A stretch of DNA of 64,000 nucleotides, taken from positions 124,001 to 188,000 of the forward strand of contig NZ_FWXS01000001.1 of the NCBI RefSeq assembly GCF_900176425.1. Reading direction: 5' to 3'. Below, in pieces: positions 17,776 to 27,517 of the stretch (position 1 is the stretch's first letter; each line of letters opens with the position of its first letter). The stretch comes from Moheibacter sediminis. GTDB lineage: Bacteria; Bacteroidota; Bacteroidia; Flavobacteriales; Weeksellaceae. The notes below the pieces were generated by a model that saw only the letters and a list, made by a program, of their open reading frames with translations, made no database searches and was not told the DNA's origin. The position numbers and the translations under genes were made by a program.

Positions 17776-18591
17776 ATGGATGGAAAGCGAATACTGTATG
17801 TAACTACTGAAATGATTCCATACTTTTCCGAAAATCCGATGTCGATTCAATCATTAAAAATCCCTAAAGCTATGAGTGATAGGGGAGCAGATGTAAGAAT
17901 TTTTATGCCGAGATTTGGGATAATTAACGAAAGAAGACACCAACTACATGAAGTTATAAGACTGTCTGGGATGAACCTAATCATCAACGATATGGATCAG
18001 CCTTTGATTATAAAAGTAGCTTCTGTTCCTGGCGAAAAACTTCAAGTTTATTTTATAGACAACGAAGAATATTTCAAAAGTAAAAACGTTTACTTTGACA
18101 AGGAAGGTGCGCTTCTGGAGGATAATGATGAGCGAGCAATTTTCTTTGCAAAAGGTGTTTTGGAAACAGTTAAAAAACTGAACTGGAAGCCGGATGTGGT
18201 GCATGTGATGGGTTGGATGACCAGCATGGTGCCTGCTTACATAAAGGAATATTATGCAGATGATTCATTCTTTAATGAAGCAAAAGTTGTGGTTTCTTTG
18301 TTTGATAATTCTTTCGAAGGAGAACTAAATTCTAAAATCGCGGAAAAGTTGGCTTTTGATGGAATCAATGGAGAAGTTTCTGAATTGCTCTCCAAGCCGG
18401 ATTTCGAAGCGGTTACCAAATCTGCCTTGAAATATGCTGATGCCGCTGTGAAAGGAGAAGAAATCATTCCGGAAGCGATTACCAGCTATATCCAAACTGA
18501 AAATATTCCTTTAATGGAATACTGTCCGGCAGAAGGTATGAGCGAAGCATACGAGCTTTTCTATGCGGAGGAATTAATGAATCAAAATTAA
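17776..18591 (+). CDS. Glycogen/starch synthase-like protein, N-terminal domain only
   Basis: 271 residues from the ATG at 17776. It resembles the N-terminal Rossmann domain of GT5 glycogen synthases (PF08323): RILYVTTEMIPYF, SDRGADVRIFMPRFG and VVHVMGWMTSMVPAY correspond to the start, the second strand and the HDWHTA motif. The KxGGLGD motif that binds ADP-glucose is absent (the position reads FSENPMSIQSLK), and the whole C-terminal GT-B domain is missing (a full enzyme has about 470 residues). It is therefore probably not a working glycogen synthase. It is followed 11 bases later by the DUF4270 gene, an arrangement I recall as common in Bacteroidota. Confidence 0.8.
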   Translation: MDGKRILYVTTEMIPYFSENPMSIQSLKIPKAMSDRGADVRIFMPRFGIINERRHQLHEVIRLSGMNLIINDMDQPLIIKVASVPGEKLQVYFIDNEEYFKSKNVYFDKEGALLEDNDERAIFFAKGVLETVKKLNWKPDVVHVMGWMTSMVPAYIKEYYADDSFFNEAKVVVSLFDNSFEGELNSKIAEKLAFDGINGEVSELLSKPDFEAVTKSALKYADAAVKGEEIIPEAITSYIQTENIPLMEYCPAEGMSEAYELFYAEELMNQN

Positions 18592-18602
18592 TAATACAAT
18601 CA

Positions 18603-20246
18603 ATGAAGAGATTTTTTAACGTAGTTGCAGGAGCGATTGTAGTTTTATTTACACTTTCGATAGTTTCCTGTGAAGATGATATTTCCAATGTAGGAAGCGG
18701 ATTGCTTGACAGTGGTTCTACTGCCAATGTGATGTATGTAGATTTAGTTGCGTATAATACAAATTCAGATTCCATCAGATCTGATGAAAAGGTTTTGCAA
18801 AATGCCATCTTAGGTGTTTATGAAGAACCAGTTTTTGGAAGAACAAAAGCCAGATTTATTTCTCAAGCACGTTTAGGGACTGTTAATCCTGATTTTGGGG
18901 GAAATCCTGAAATGGATTCTGTTATATTGAGCATTCCCGTTTATTACAAAACTGCTGAAGCTGATATTTCGATAGATACTACATATTTATATTTGGCAGA
19001 AGGTGAGGTCCCTACTGATACAGCAACTATGCGAGTAAAAAGAACGTATAAATTAGATTCTATTTACGGTCGCACAGATTTGCCAATGACTTTACAAGTA
19101 AGAGAAGTGGGGGAATATTTGTATTCTCAAGATTCAGTTTATTATTCCAATAAAACAAAACCCGGTTGTAATAACTGCTGGGGAAACATTAATGACATAG
19201 AAGTAATTCCCTATGTAATTAATCCTGAGCCTGCAATTGTTACCAATCAGGTTAGAACTTATCAGGTCAAAAAGAAAAATGAAACAACTATACAGGCGCC
19301 TACAGTTGCTATATCAGTTAAATTAGATAAAAATTATTTCAAACAAAAATTCATCGATAATGGAGGTTCCAATCTAAATGATCAGGCATCATTCATCAGA
19401 AATCTTTTCAGAGGGATTGAATTAAGTGTTGCAGAAGAACAAGGTTTTTTATTTAATTTTAATCCTAACGCAATGTCTTTGACAATGTATTATACATATG
19501 ACAATCCGACTGATGATACAGGCAATGAAAACTATGAGGCAAGACTGCAGAAAACTTTAGGACTCTCATTCACAAGCTTATGGGCATCGACACCTGGATT
19601 TAATGTACAACTCAGCCAATTTGAACATACCAATAGAAGCAACCAGTTTGTAAATTCTTATACAAACCCCAATACAGTTTCAGGCGATAGCCGATTGTAT
19701 CTGAATGGTTTAGACGGAACGAAATCAGTTATCAAATTTAATCAAGATCAATTAAATCAGATTCGTCAAAATGTACTTGAAAACGATTGGGCAGTAGTAG
19801 GAGCAGAACTGATTCTGCATGTAGATGATAGCTATAACCTTAAAAAACCGCCTTATCTATTCTCATGGAATCAATATAAGGAAGAAGATAAAGTGAAAAA
19901 TCTAAATTTCACAGACCTTACGGAATTCTATAACAGCTATCCGCTTTCAGTACAATTTAATCCGATGTACAATTACAAGGACAATCCTAAAACTTACATC
20001 ATTAGGATTACAGATTACATAAAAAGCATTGTAGAAAAAGATACAATATACGAAGAAGGAAGTATGATTCTAAGCATGGGTAACTTTTTGTTAAATCCAA
20101 CAAACAGCTATACGTCTATTATAAGTGGAAGTGATCCTTTTGCCAATAACAGAGCATTTAATCCACATAGAATTGTATTGCATGGAAATGCAACCGAACA
20201 ACAAGATAAAAAATTACAACTTAAAATTTACTATACTAAAAAATAA
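18603..20246 (+). CDS. DUF4270 family lipoprotein
   Basis: 547 residues. Lipoprotein signal with lipobox SIVSC (Cys23) followed by EDD, the acidic signature that sends lipoproteins to the cell surface in this phylum. The body fits DUF4270: an N-terminal GSGLLDSGS region, repeated beta-rich segments (DSVILSIPVYYKT, LYLAEGEVPTDT) and a C-terminal RIVLHGNATEQQDKKLQLKIYYTKK. The function of the family is not established. It lies between the GT5-like gene (11 bases) and glmS (6 bases), so the three are one operon. That links it by context to hexosamine supply for envelope building. Confidence 0.85.
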   Translation: MKRFFNVVAGAIVVLFTLSIVSCEDDISNVGSGLLDSGSTANVMYVDLVAYNTNSDSIRSDEKVLQNAILGVYEEPVFGRTKARFISQARLGTVNPDFGGNPEMDSVILSIPVYYKTAEADISIDTTYLYLAEGEVPTDTATMRVKRTYKLDSIYGRTDLPMTLQVREVGEYLYSQDSVYYSNKTKPGCNNCWGNINDIEVIPYVINPEPAIVTNQVRTYQVKKKNETTIQAPTVAISVKLDKNYFKQKFIDNGGSNLNDQASFIRNLFRGIELSVAEEQGFLFNFNPNAMSLTMYYTYDNPTDDTGNENYEARLQKTLGLSFTSLWASTPGFNVQLSQFEHTNRSNQFVNSYTNPNTVSGDSRLYLNGLDGTKSVIKFNQDQLNQIRQNVLENDWAVVGAELILHVDDSYNLKKPPYLFSWNQYKEEDKVKNLNFTDLTEFYNSYPLSVQFNPMYNYKDNPKTYIIRITDYIKSIVEKDTIYEEGSMILSMGNFLLNPTNSYTSIISGSDPFANNRAFNPHRIVLHGNATEQQDKKLQLKIYYTKK

Positions 20247-20252
20247 AATACC

Positions 20253-22100
20253 ATGTGTGGAATTGTAGGATACCTTGGGCATAGAGCCGCTTATCCCATC
20301 ATTATCAATGGGTTGAGAAGATTAGAATACCGTGGCTATGACAGTGCGGGAGTAGTAATCATCGAAAACAACGAATTTGGCTTGGTAAAAACCAAAGGAA
20401 AAGTTTCTGATTTGGAAGAAAAATCTGAGTCAATCAATAACGCAGCCAGTATAGGTGTTGGTCACACACGTTGGGCAACACATGGCGTGCCGAATGATGT
20501 AAATTCACATCCACATTTATCCAACAACGAACAGCTGGTAATTGTGCACAACGGAATTATCGAAAACTACGAAGCCATCAAAACCGAATTGGGTCAGAAA
20601 GGATTTGTTTTCCATAGTGATACAGATACCGAAGTTTTGATCAATTTAATTCAATACTTCAAAGACAAAGATGCTTTGTCATTGACAGATGCAGTTCGTT
20701 ATGCTTTGAATGAAGTTCACGGTGCGTATGCAATTGCCGTTTTGGACAAATCAAATGCAAATGAAATCGTTGTAGGAAGATTGGGAAGCCCTCTTGCAAT
20801 CGGAATTGGCGAAAATGAATTCTTTATCGCATCTGACGCTTCTCCATTTTTACAGTTTACAAAAGACGCAGTTTATTTGGATGATGGTGAAATGGCAACG
20901 ATTACATTAGGAAAAGACGTTGACATCAGAAAGATTCAAGATAATTTACAGGTAATACCTGCTATTCAGGAACTTCAATTCAATTTAGAAGAAATTGAAA
21001 AAGGAGGATTCGAACATTTCATGTTAAAAGAAATTTACGAACAGCCCAAATCAATTCGTGACACGATGAGAGGAAGATTGTTGGTAGATGAAGGTGTCAT
21101 CCGCATGGCGGGTGTATGGGATCATCAGGAAAAATTCCTGAAAGCAAAACGAATCATCATTGTTGCCTGTGGAACTTCTTACCATGCAGGATTGGTTGCT
21201 GAATATTTAATTGAAGATTTGGCAAGAATTCCGGTAGAAGTAGAATATGCTTCTGAATTCCGTTACAGAAACCCAATCATTGGAAAAAGAGATATCGTAA
21301 TTGCAATTTCGCAATCAGGTGAAACTGCCGATACTTTGGCTGCATTGAAATTGGCAAAAGAAAAAGGAGCTTTTATTTTTGGAGTAAATAATGTAGTGGG
21401 TTCTTCCATCGCTCGTATTACCGATGCAGGTGCTTATACACACGCCGGTCCTGAAATTGGAGTTGCTTCGACGAAAGCTTTTACAGCTCAGTTGACGATT
21501 CTATCTTTGATGGCTATCAAATTAGGAAAACACAACGGAAACCTGAGTGCAGAAAAATTCAATGCTTTGACCAGAGAATTAGATGCAATTCCTGAATTGG
21601 TACAGCATACGTTGGAAACAACTGCAGAAAAAGTAATTGAAATTGCAGAAAGATATAAGGATTCTCCAAACGCTTTGTATTTGGGTAGAGGTTACAACTA
21701 TCCATCGGCTTTGGAAGGTGCTTTGAAACTGAAAGAAATTTCTTATATCCACGCAGAAGGCTATCCTGCAGCAGAAATGAAACACGGACCGATTGCATTG
21801 ATTGACGAAAACATGCCGGTTGTAATCATCGCTACGAAAACTGGACATTACGAAAAAGTTGTAAGCAATGCACAGGAAATCAAAGCTAGAAGCGGGCAGA
21901 TCATTGCAATTGTAAATCAAGGTGATCAGGAAGTTCGTAAAATTGCAGATTATGTAATTGAAATTCCAAACAGTTCAGAGGAATTCTCTCCAATTTTGGC
22001 AGCGATTCCATTGCAGTTATTGTCTTATTACATCGCGGTTAAATTAGGTAAAAATGTTGACCAGCCACGTAACTTAGCAAAATCTGTAACAGTAGAATAA
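20253..22100 (+). CDS. glmS: Glutamine-fructose-6-phosphate aminotransferase (isomerizing)
   Basis: 615 residues. It makes glucosamine-6-phosphate, the entry to UDP-GlcNAc for peptidoglycan and lipid A. It has an N-terminal Ntn glutaminase with nucleophile Cys2 (MCGIVGYLG), RYRGYDSAG-type and HTRWATHG motifs, and two SIS domains (about 290-420 and 460-600) with ACGTSYHAG, SQSGETADT, STKAFTAQL and the C-terminal NLAKSVTVE. Length is exactly typical. No glmS ribozyme is apparent, since only six bases separate it from the preceding gene. Confidence 0.98.
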   Translation: MCGIVGYLGHRAAYPIIINGLRRLEYRGYDSAGVVIIENNEFGLVKTKGKVSDLEEKSESINNAASIGVGHTRWATHGVPNDVNSHPHLSNNEQLVIVHNGIIENYEAIKTELGQKGFVFHSDTDTEVLINLIQYFKDKDALSLTDAVRYALNEVHGAYAIAVLDKSNANEIVVGRLGSPLAIGIGENEFFIASDASPFLQFTKDAVYLDDGEMATITLGKDVDIRKIQDNLQVIPAIQELQFNLEEIEKGGFEHFMLKEIYEQPKSIRDTMRGRLLVDEGVIRMAGVWDHQEKFLKAKRIIIVACGTSYHAGLVAEYLIEDLARIPVEVEYASEFRYRNPIIGKRDIVIAISQSGETADTLAALKLAKEKGAFIFGVNNVVGSSIARITDAGAYTHAGPEIGVASTKAFTAQLTILSLMAIKLGKHNGNLSAEKFNALTRELDAIPELVQHTLETTAEKVIEIAERYKDSPNALYLGRGYNYPSALEGALKLKEISYIHAEGYPAAEMKHGPIALIDENMPVVIIATKTGHYEKVVSNAQEIKARSGQIIAIVNQGDQEVRKIADYVIEIPNSSEEFSPILAAIPLQLLSYYIAVKLGKNVDQPRNLAKSVTVE

Positions 22101-22119
22101 AATATTTTCAGATAAATAA

Positions 22120-23778
22120 TTATTTAGAATCCTCGCTGACTTCAGTTGAGGATTCTTCTTTTATAAGAGAATTCGGTTCCGGTAAAACCCAGACTTCATC
22201 CAGATCCCACATTGCTCTTACATTTAAAACGGCTGGATAAATCATTGCTTTTTCAGGTTGTTTTTTTGCGAAAAAATCACCTGTATCCCAATGTTCATTT
22301 TCATTTTCATCAATCAGGATTTTGAAATAATATTCGCCCGGATTCAAATGATTAAAATCAAATACATCTTTGGTGGTATAAATCTCTTCCAAAACCTCAT
22401 CCTTATTGTTCAAAAGCTGAATCCAAAAAGGTTTGTCAGGTTTGTTCTGAAGACTCAATCTCAAATTTCCAAAATCATTCCTTGTTTTAGTTTTGAATGA
22501 AATTTTGATAGAATCATTCGTCTCCTCAAAGAAATCCGTAATCGCATTGGGCAAAAGATTCACTTCATAAGCCGATGCTAACTCTATCTTGAAATCAAGC
22601 ATAAAAGCATTTTCATTTTTCGTATCAGGAATGATTTTAAACGGCAAATCAACTGTGTCTTTCCTTACCGAAATGTAACTTGAATCCAATTTTGTAATTG
22701 GGTAATTTACTGTAATTTTTACCTTTTTTGAAGGAGTATAATTCCCTTTATTTAATTCTTTTATGGATAAAGAATGCTTTTGTGAATTACTGTAAACTGC
22801 AGAAATTGTATCCGATTTATCTTTATGTTTTACAAGAAATTTCAATCTTTTTGATTTTTCATAAATAGAATCAACCGAAGGTTTAAACCAGAAATTCAAA
22901 GAATCACTTTTGGGTTTGTAAGAAATTTTTGAAGTGGTGAAATCAAAATCAACAGGAGTAATTTCTATATTTTCAGGCTGTCCGGCAAATTTGAAAACCA
23001 TGTGCCCATAACCTCTTTGTTCAGCTTTGCCGGCTTTGTACGGTGGAATTTGATCAAACAATTGAATTTCAGCAGTCTGGTTTTCATTTAAATCAATTAA
23101 TTCATCCATGAACCCAAATTTTTCCTCTCCGATGTCAAATTGCATATTCTGGACAACATCATCAAAAGCAACCATTTGGTATTTTCCCGGACGTAAGTAA
23201 TTCAATTTGAAATTTCCTTCTGCATCCAATCTTGATACATAAAACGGTTTTTGTTTCAGAATGGCGCTGTCATTGTAAGTCGAATCGACTTTGAACAAAG
23301 CTACAAGCAATTTGTCAGATAATTTTTTCTCAGAAAGCACACTTGCTTTTCCGGTTAATTCCAGCGAATCCACATAATCTCCGGTTGAAAAAACATACTG
23401 AAAATAAGGAAGTTTATTGCCTTCATTATTGTCCTGAATGGAAGTTCCGAAGTTGATATTATATGTAGTGTTTTCCTCTAAAGGTTTTTCTAATTTGATG
23501 CTTACGTATTTTCTGGCGGTACCGACCGGCATGTAAACCGCTCCGCTTTCCAATGGTGGTGAAACAACGATTTGCTGTGTATGGTCTTTCAGCACAATGT
23601 ATTCATCAAAATTAATTCGAATTTCTTTCAGATTTGTAGGAACATTCAACGACAGAGTATCGGGCGAACTTCCTATAAATTTTGGAGGCGTTTCATCTTT
23701 TGGGCCGCCTGTGGGGCTACCCTGACGTGCACATGATAAAACCAGAATTGAAATAAAAATGAATACTAAAAACCGCAT
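22120..23778 (-). CDS. Ig-like domain (Big_5) envelope lipoprotein
   Basis: 552 residues from the ATG at 23778. Nine further codons upstream start with a different Met but lack signal character. Lipobox LVLSC (Cys16), then ARQGSPTGGPKDETPP, the usual opening of a widespread Bacteroidota family with an N-terminal Ig-like domain (PF13205). The domain continues PKFIGSSPDTLSLNVPTNLKEIRINFDEYI. The rest is beta-rich, with a DENENHWDTGDF segment near the C-terminus seen in carboxypeptidase-regulatory-like folds. It is an outer-membrane or periplasmic lipoprotein of unknown role. It is divergent from nothing and convergent with glmS. The gene lies 96 bp downstream of the DUF5686 gene on the same strand. 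Confidence 0.8.
   Translation of the reverse strand: MRFLVFIFISILVLSCARQGSPTGGPKDETPPKFIGSSPDTLSLNVPTNLKEIRINFDEYIVLKDHTQQIVVSPPLESGAVYMPVGTARKYVSIKLEKPLEENTTYNINFGTSIQDNNEGNKLPYFQYVFSTGDYVDSLELTGKASVLSEKKLSDKLLVALFKVDSTYNDSAILKQKPFYVSRLDAEGNFKLNYLRPGKYQMVAFDDVVQNMQFDIGEEKFGFMDELIDLNENQTAEIQLFDQIPPYKAGKAEQRGYGHMVFKFAGQPENIEITPVDFDFTTSKISYKPKSDSLNFWFKPSVDSIYEKSKRLKFLVKHKDKSDTISAVYSNSQKHSLSIKELNKGNYTPSKKVKITVNYPITKLDSSYISVRKDTVDLPFKIIPDTKNENAFMLDFKIELASAYEVNLLPNAITDFFEETNDSIKISFKTKTRNDFGNLRLSLQNKPDKPFWIQLLNNKDEVLEEIYTTKDVFDFNHLNPGEYYFKILIDENENEHWDTGDFFAKKQPEKAMIYPAVLNVRAMWDLDEVWVLPEPNSLIKEESSTEVSEDSK
22126..22156. terminator. Possible terminator stem at the glmS/Ig-like gene junction
   Basis: Perfect 9-bp stem AGAATCCTC (22126-22134) / GAGGATTCT (22148-22156), 13-base loop, just after glmS and inside the last codons of the convergent minus-strand gene. 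Only weak T-runs flank it, so its use as terminator is uncertain. Confidence 0.4.
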
Positions 23779-23874
23779 AACTAAAAACTGCTGCAAGTTA
23801 ATCAAAAATCAAACCGCAAACGCCATTGTAATTAGGCTGATTTTAAAGGATTTTAGAATTGAATTAATTATCAT

Positions 23875-26418
23875 TTAAAACGACATATCCATACCGACAG
23901 TTACTCCAAATTTGCGCGCATCGGGAATTTCGAGGTAATTTCCGCGCCAGTTAAAATCGACTCTCAATGGTCGGAAATTCCCCCAACCGATGTTTTCGAT
24001 TCCAAATCCATATTCGAAATAAATTTTATCATGCGGAGCGAGATAAGGAATGTCAGAACGGTTCATATTTAAACTTTCAGCAGAAATATCGCCCCAAGCG
24101 GCACGTATAAATCCTACTTCTCTTACTTTCAGTTTTTTTATGAGTGGAATTTTATTGAGAATCCAACCATTAAAATGGTGGTCTAATGTAAATGTAGTGT
24201 AAGTATCAGTCACAAATTCATAATAATCTAACTGCGTAAAAGTTCCCGGAACCTGACCGTAGCTTTCATTTCCCGGAATTACGCTTAACAAAGAAAGTGG
24301 CAATCCCTGAAAAGTTTTTCCAGCTTCAAAAACGACATTGCTTCTGCCAAATGAACCCACAAGAAACGGTTTTGTAAAGAGGAATTGAATTTTATCATAA
24401 TTGAATTCACTGTTGAACAATCCGCTGAATCCTTTGGTGTAGCGCAACATGATTGTCGGCGCAAGTGTTGTATGTTCATAACGGTCGATGCCGTATCTTG
24501 AGAATTTAGCTCCGGGACGTGCAATCAAAGACAAACTCACATTGGTGTCAATCAAATGATTTTCATCCCATCCATGCTGATTGTACCCAATGTTGAACAA
24601 ATTTGGATCTGCTGCGCGGGTGGTTTGGTAATTCCCATCGAAACGAATGGTAAAATTCTTCAAAGGATCGATGGAAGTGTAAATATTAGTCTTGTTAATG
24701 TGGCTCAATTTGTCATTTGCTCCTTGGTTGAAAATAGAAGAAGAAGCAAAACTTCGCGTCATAATTCCATCGGAAGTTGTAAGCTGAACGCCCAATTGTT
24801 CGATGTCGCGTTTCGTTCCACCACCGATTTGGAAACGGTTGAATTTGTTGAACATGAAACGCGCTTCTGCGCCGTATTTGAATTGTTTGTCGCCAAATCC
24901 ATACGCCAGATAGCCTGCGATGCGCCACATATCATTTTGTGTGAAATAGGTTCTCGCTCCCGCTCGAAGTCTGAATCCTTCAATTTCGTTATATCCGACT
25001 GATGAATACAAATTCCCAATATCAATCGCTTTCCAAACGTTCCAATAACCGGAACCCAGAATTTCAACCGATTTTACGATGCGTTTAAATCTTGGAACTT
25101 GCTGTAAACTATCGAGCGTTTCATAAATTCCATCTTCATTTTTAGACAATTTTTCATGGCGCGCCCCTGCCCAATACAAATCATCTTTTTCAAATGCGCC
25201 GGATGTATATGGATCATAATTTCTTTCATTGTAAAAATCATCAGGATGCGGGGTTTCAAAATCAAAATTTTTGTAAGAAACGGTTCTGTGTGCGAAAAGA
25301 CCTTTGGCTTTTGCTTTTTTATTCATCAAAGCCATGTCGAGTAAAATGTAATCACGTTTCGGATAAAAAATGGAATCGTTTTTTACTTCATATTGTAAAT
25401 TCACAAAAATATCTCTGACGAAATTTACATCAATGTTCCGTGTACTTTGCATCGAAACTTCTTTCACGGCATAAGTATTCATGCTGATGTAAACGTCACC
25501 GACGAAAGTGAGTTCACCGTCGCGTTTAGGGTAATATTTAATTCGGTAACAATCAATCCCATCAAGATTAATAGTGTCAGTCAATTCATATTCATATACT
25601 GAAAATCCATCTCTGGCAACGGGACTGACGAAATTTTTATTGAAGAAATTTAATCTGTTTTCGTAGATGTCAAATTCTTTGTATAAATTTTTTAACGTCT
25701 GGGTAACGATTTCGTTGTCGTCAAATCCGGAACTTTTGTTGGCCAATAAATCTTTTCTTTCTCTTCTGGAAGGTTCATTTTTTCCGTAGACTTTGTAAAC
25801 GGATTCGTTTAAGAAAGCAGGTAAATAAGCCTTTCCGGTGATTTCGGAAGTGTCAATTCTTTCAAAAATGAATTCCATGTCTTTGAATAATTTGCTTTTG
25901 GTCAGTGCACTATCAACATTATTTAAATCGAATTGAAGTTTTTCATATTCTTCATATTCATATTGCGGAACGATGCGCAGACCATTCCTGCGTTTGCGTT
26001 TCCACAATTCATTCAAAATGGCATAAGCAGGATTTTCCTTTTTGTTTTTGTATTTTTTCTTACGGTTTGTAACCGTTGCTTCATCTAATTCAACGGTAGA
26101 GTTTTCCCGAACGGATCCGTCAGGTATCAAAGTTATCGTAAAATTATAGTTGACTTTGGAAGTTAATTCTTGTTCAAAAAATTCATATCCATCCAAAGAA
26201 ACTTCAATGATGGAATCATTTTCTACGGATTCGAGGTAAAAACTTCCGTCTGTATTGGTTGTAGTAAATGTGCCGGCATTGGGCAAAGTAACGTCTGCAT
26301 AAGCAACGGGACGTTTGGTTTTACCATCGATGACTTTACCGGAAACTTTGATTTGAGCTGATGCTGATGACAGTATCAACAATGAAATCAGTGTGATTAG
26401 GAAGTTAAATTTCAACAT
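23875..26418 (-). CDS. DUF5686 outer-membrane protein with carboxypeptidase-like N-domain
   Basis: 847 residues from the ATG at 26418; a TTG four codons upstream is not needed. Signal peptide (about 1-22, ending SASAQ), then a carboxypeptidase-D regulatory-like domain (KVSGKVIDGKTKRPVAYADVTLP, about 24-110). The rest is a DUF5686 body whose second half alternates polar and apolar residues as an outer-membrane barrel does, ending in Phe (GVTVGMDMSF). Such proteins are outer-membrane components of Bacteroidota without proven substrate; the barrel plus N-domain recalls TonB-dependent receptors, but no plug motif is seen. It is in line with the Ig-like lipoprotein gene, suggesting a shared envelope task. 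Confidence 0.8.
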   Translation of the reverse strand: MLKFNFLITLISLLILSSASAQIKVSGKVIDGKTKRPVAYADVTLPNAGTFTTTNTDGSFYLESVENDSIIEVSLDGYEFFEQELTSKVNYNFTITLIPDGSVRENSTVELDEATVTNRKKKYKNKKENPAYAILNELWKRKRRNGLRIVPQYEYEEYEKLQFDLNNVDSALTKSKLFKDMEFIFERIDTSEITGKAYLPAFLNESVYKVYGKNEPSRRERKDLLANKSSGFDDNEIVTQTLKNLYKEFDIYENRLNFFNKNFVSPVARDGFSVYEYELTDTINLDGIDCYRIKYYPKRDGELTFVGDVYISMNTYAVKEVSMQSTRNIDVNFVRDIFVNLQYEVKNDSIFYPKRDYILLDMALMNKKAKAKGLFAHRTVSYKNFDFETPHPDDFYNERNYDPYTSGAFEKDDLYWAGARHEKLSKNEDGIYETLDSLQQVPRFKRIVKSVEILGSGYWNVWKAIDIGNLYSSVGYNEIEGFRLRAGARTYFTQNDMWRIAGYLAYGFGDKQFKYGAEARFMFNKFNRFQIGGGTKRDIEQLGVQLTTSDGIMTRSFASSSIFNQGANDKLSHINKTNIYTSIDPLKNFTIRFDGNYQTTRAADPNLFNIGYNQHGWDENHLIDTNVSLSLIARPGAKFSRYGIDRYEHTTLAPTIMLRYTKGFSGLFNSEFNYDKIQFLFTKPFLVGSFGRSNVVFEAGKTFQGLPLSLLSVIPGNESYGQVPGTFTQLDYYEFVTDTYTTFTLDHHFNGWILNKIPLIKKLKVREVGFIRAAWGDISAESLNMNRSDIPYLAPHDKIYFEYGFGIENIGWGNFRPLRVDFNWRGNYLEIPDARKFGVTVGMDMSF

Positions 26419-26437
26419 ATATTGATGCAAATATCCA

Positions 26438-26463
26438 CAAAAAAACCTTCCAAAGACGGAAGG
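26438..26463 (-). terminator. Terminator after pdhB
   Basis: On the minus strand CCTTCC (26463-26458) pairs with GGAAGG (26451-26446) around a six-base loop. A run of seven T follows (26445-26439), 31 bases after the pdhB stop. Confidence 0.75.
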
Positions 26464-26493
26464 CTCATATTGTTTAACGTATTTTTTATCAAT

Positions 26494-27474
26494 TTATTTT
26501 TTGTAGGCAACAGATTTTCCTGCTTCTACTACGTCTTCTATGCTTGGGAACCATTCTTTGAACAAATCCGGCGAATAAGGAGCGGAAATATCCGGAGCCG
26601 TTACTCTTTTTACCGGCGCATCCAAATAGTCAAATGCTTTTTGCTGAACCATGTAAGCGATTTCAGTTCCGATAGAACCGTAAGGCCAAGATTCTTCCAA
26701 AACAACCAAACGGTTTGTTTTCTTTACAGAATTCAAAATCGTATCGTAGTCCAATGGACGGATTGTTCTCAAGTCAATCACTTCTGCGCTGATTCCTTCT
26801 TTTTCTAATTGTTCTGCAGCCGCCAAAGCATTTTTCATCAATTTACCATAAGAAACGATTGTCAAATCCGTTCCGTCTTTTTTGATGTCTGCAACACCGA
26901 TTGGGATTAAATATTCATCATCCGGCATTTCCATTTTGTCACCGTACATCTGCTCAGATTCCATGAAAATCACAGGATCGTTGTCACGAATCGCTGATTT
27001 CAAAAGACCTTTTGCATCATAAGGATTTGAAGGAACAATCACTTTCAATCCCGGACAGTTTGCATACCAGTTGTCAAATGACTGCGAGTGAGTTGCTCCC
27101 AATTGCCCTGCAGAACCAGTTGGTCCACGGAAAACAATCGGAACATTCCACTGTCCGCCTGACATTTGGTACATTTTTGCTGCGTTATTGATGATTTGGT
27201 CGATGGCAACCAAAGAGAAATTGAAGGTCATATACTCTACAATCGGACGACATCCCGTCATCGCTGAACCTACTGCAATCCCTGAAAAACCGCCTTCTGC
27301 GATGGGTGTATCGATTACACGCTCAGGACCAAATTCGTCCAACATACCTTTCGATGCTTTGTACGCACCATTGTATTCAGCTACTTCTTCACCCATTAAA
27401 TAAACGGATGAATCTCTTCTCATTTCTTCGCTCATTGCTTCTGCAATGACTTCTCTAAAAGTTTTTATTGCCAT
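26494..27474 (-). CDS. pdhB: Pyruvate dehydrogenase E1 component, beta subunit
   Basis: 326 residues from the ATG at 27474. The frame is open 23 codons further but that part overlaps the upstream gene and the promoter. It is the E1-beta subunit that, with E1-alpha, uses thiamine diphosphate to decarboxylate pyruvate and acylate lipoyl-E2. Motifs: TFREVIAEAMSEEM, YLMGEEVAEYNGAYKASKGM, DTPIAEGGFSGIAVGSAM, RGPTGSAGQLGATHSQ and EESWPYGSIGTEIA near the C-terminus. Glu in DTPIAE is the expected ThDP-activating residue. No E1-alpha or E2 gene is nearby, so the complex is encoded in several places. It ends at an intrinsic terminator. Confidence 0.93.
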   Translation of the reverse strand: MAIKTFREVIAEAMSEEMRRDSSVYLMGEEVAEYNGAYKASKGMLDEFGPERVIDTPIAEGGFSGIAVGSAMTGCRPIVEYMTFNFSLVAIDQIINNAAKMYQMSGGQWNVPIVFRGPTGSAGQLGATHSQSFDNWYANCPGLKVIVPSNPYDAKGLLKSAIRDNDPVIFMESEQMYGDKMEMPDDEYLIPIGVADIKKDGTDLTIVSYGKLMKNALAAAEQLEKEGISAEVIDLRTIRPLDYDTILNSVKKTNRLVVLEESWPYGSIGTEIAYMVQQKAFDYLDAPVKRVTAPDISAPYSPDLFKEWFPSIEDVVEAGKSVAYKK

Positions 27475-27497
27475 TTTTGATGAATCTGTAAGGATAG

Positions 27498-27505
27498 CAA
27501 AAGTA
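27498..27505 (-). promoter_or_regulatory. Promoter -7 element TACTTTTG for pdhB
   Basis: Minus-strand TACTTTTG matches TAnnTTTG, 24 bases before the chosen pdhB ATG. It lies downstream of the previous gene's stop region, supporting an independent transcript and the start at 27474. Confidence 0.5.
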
Positions 27506-27517
27506 AGGAGTTTTGAT

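Noticed and set aside
20247-20252. glmS ribozyme upstream of glmS
   Set aside because: Only six bases separate glmS from the preceding coding region and no ribozyme core is visible.
24556-25067. Overlapping ORFs of 148 (plus) and 102 (minus) codons
   Set aside because: Both lie inside the DUF5686 gene in other frames; the real gene has signal peptide and domain structure.
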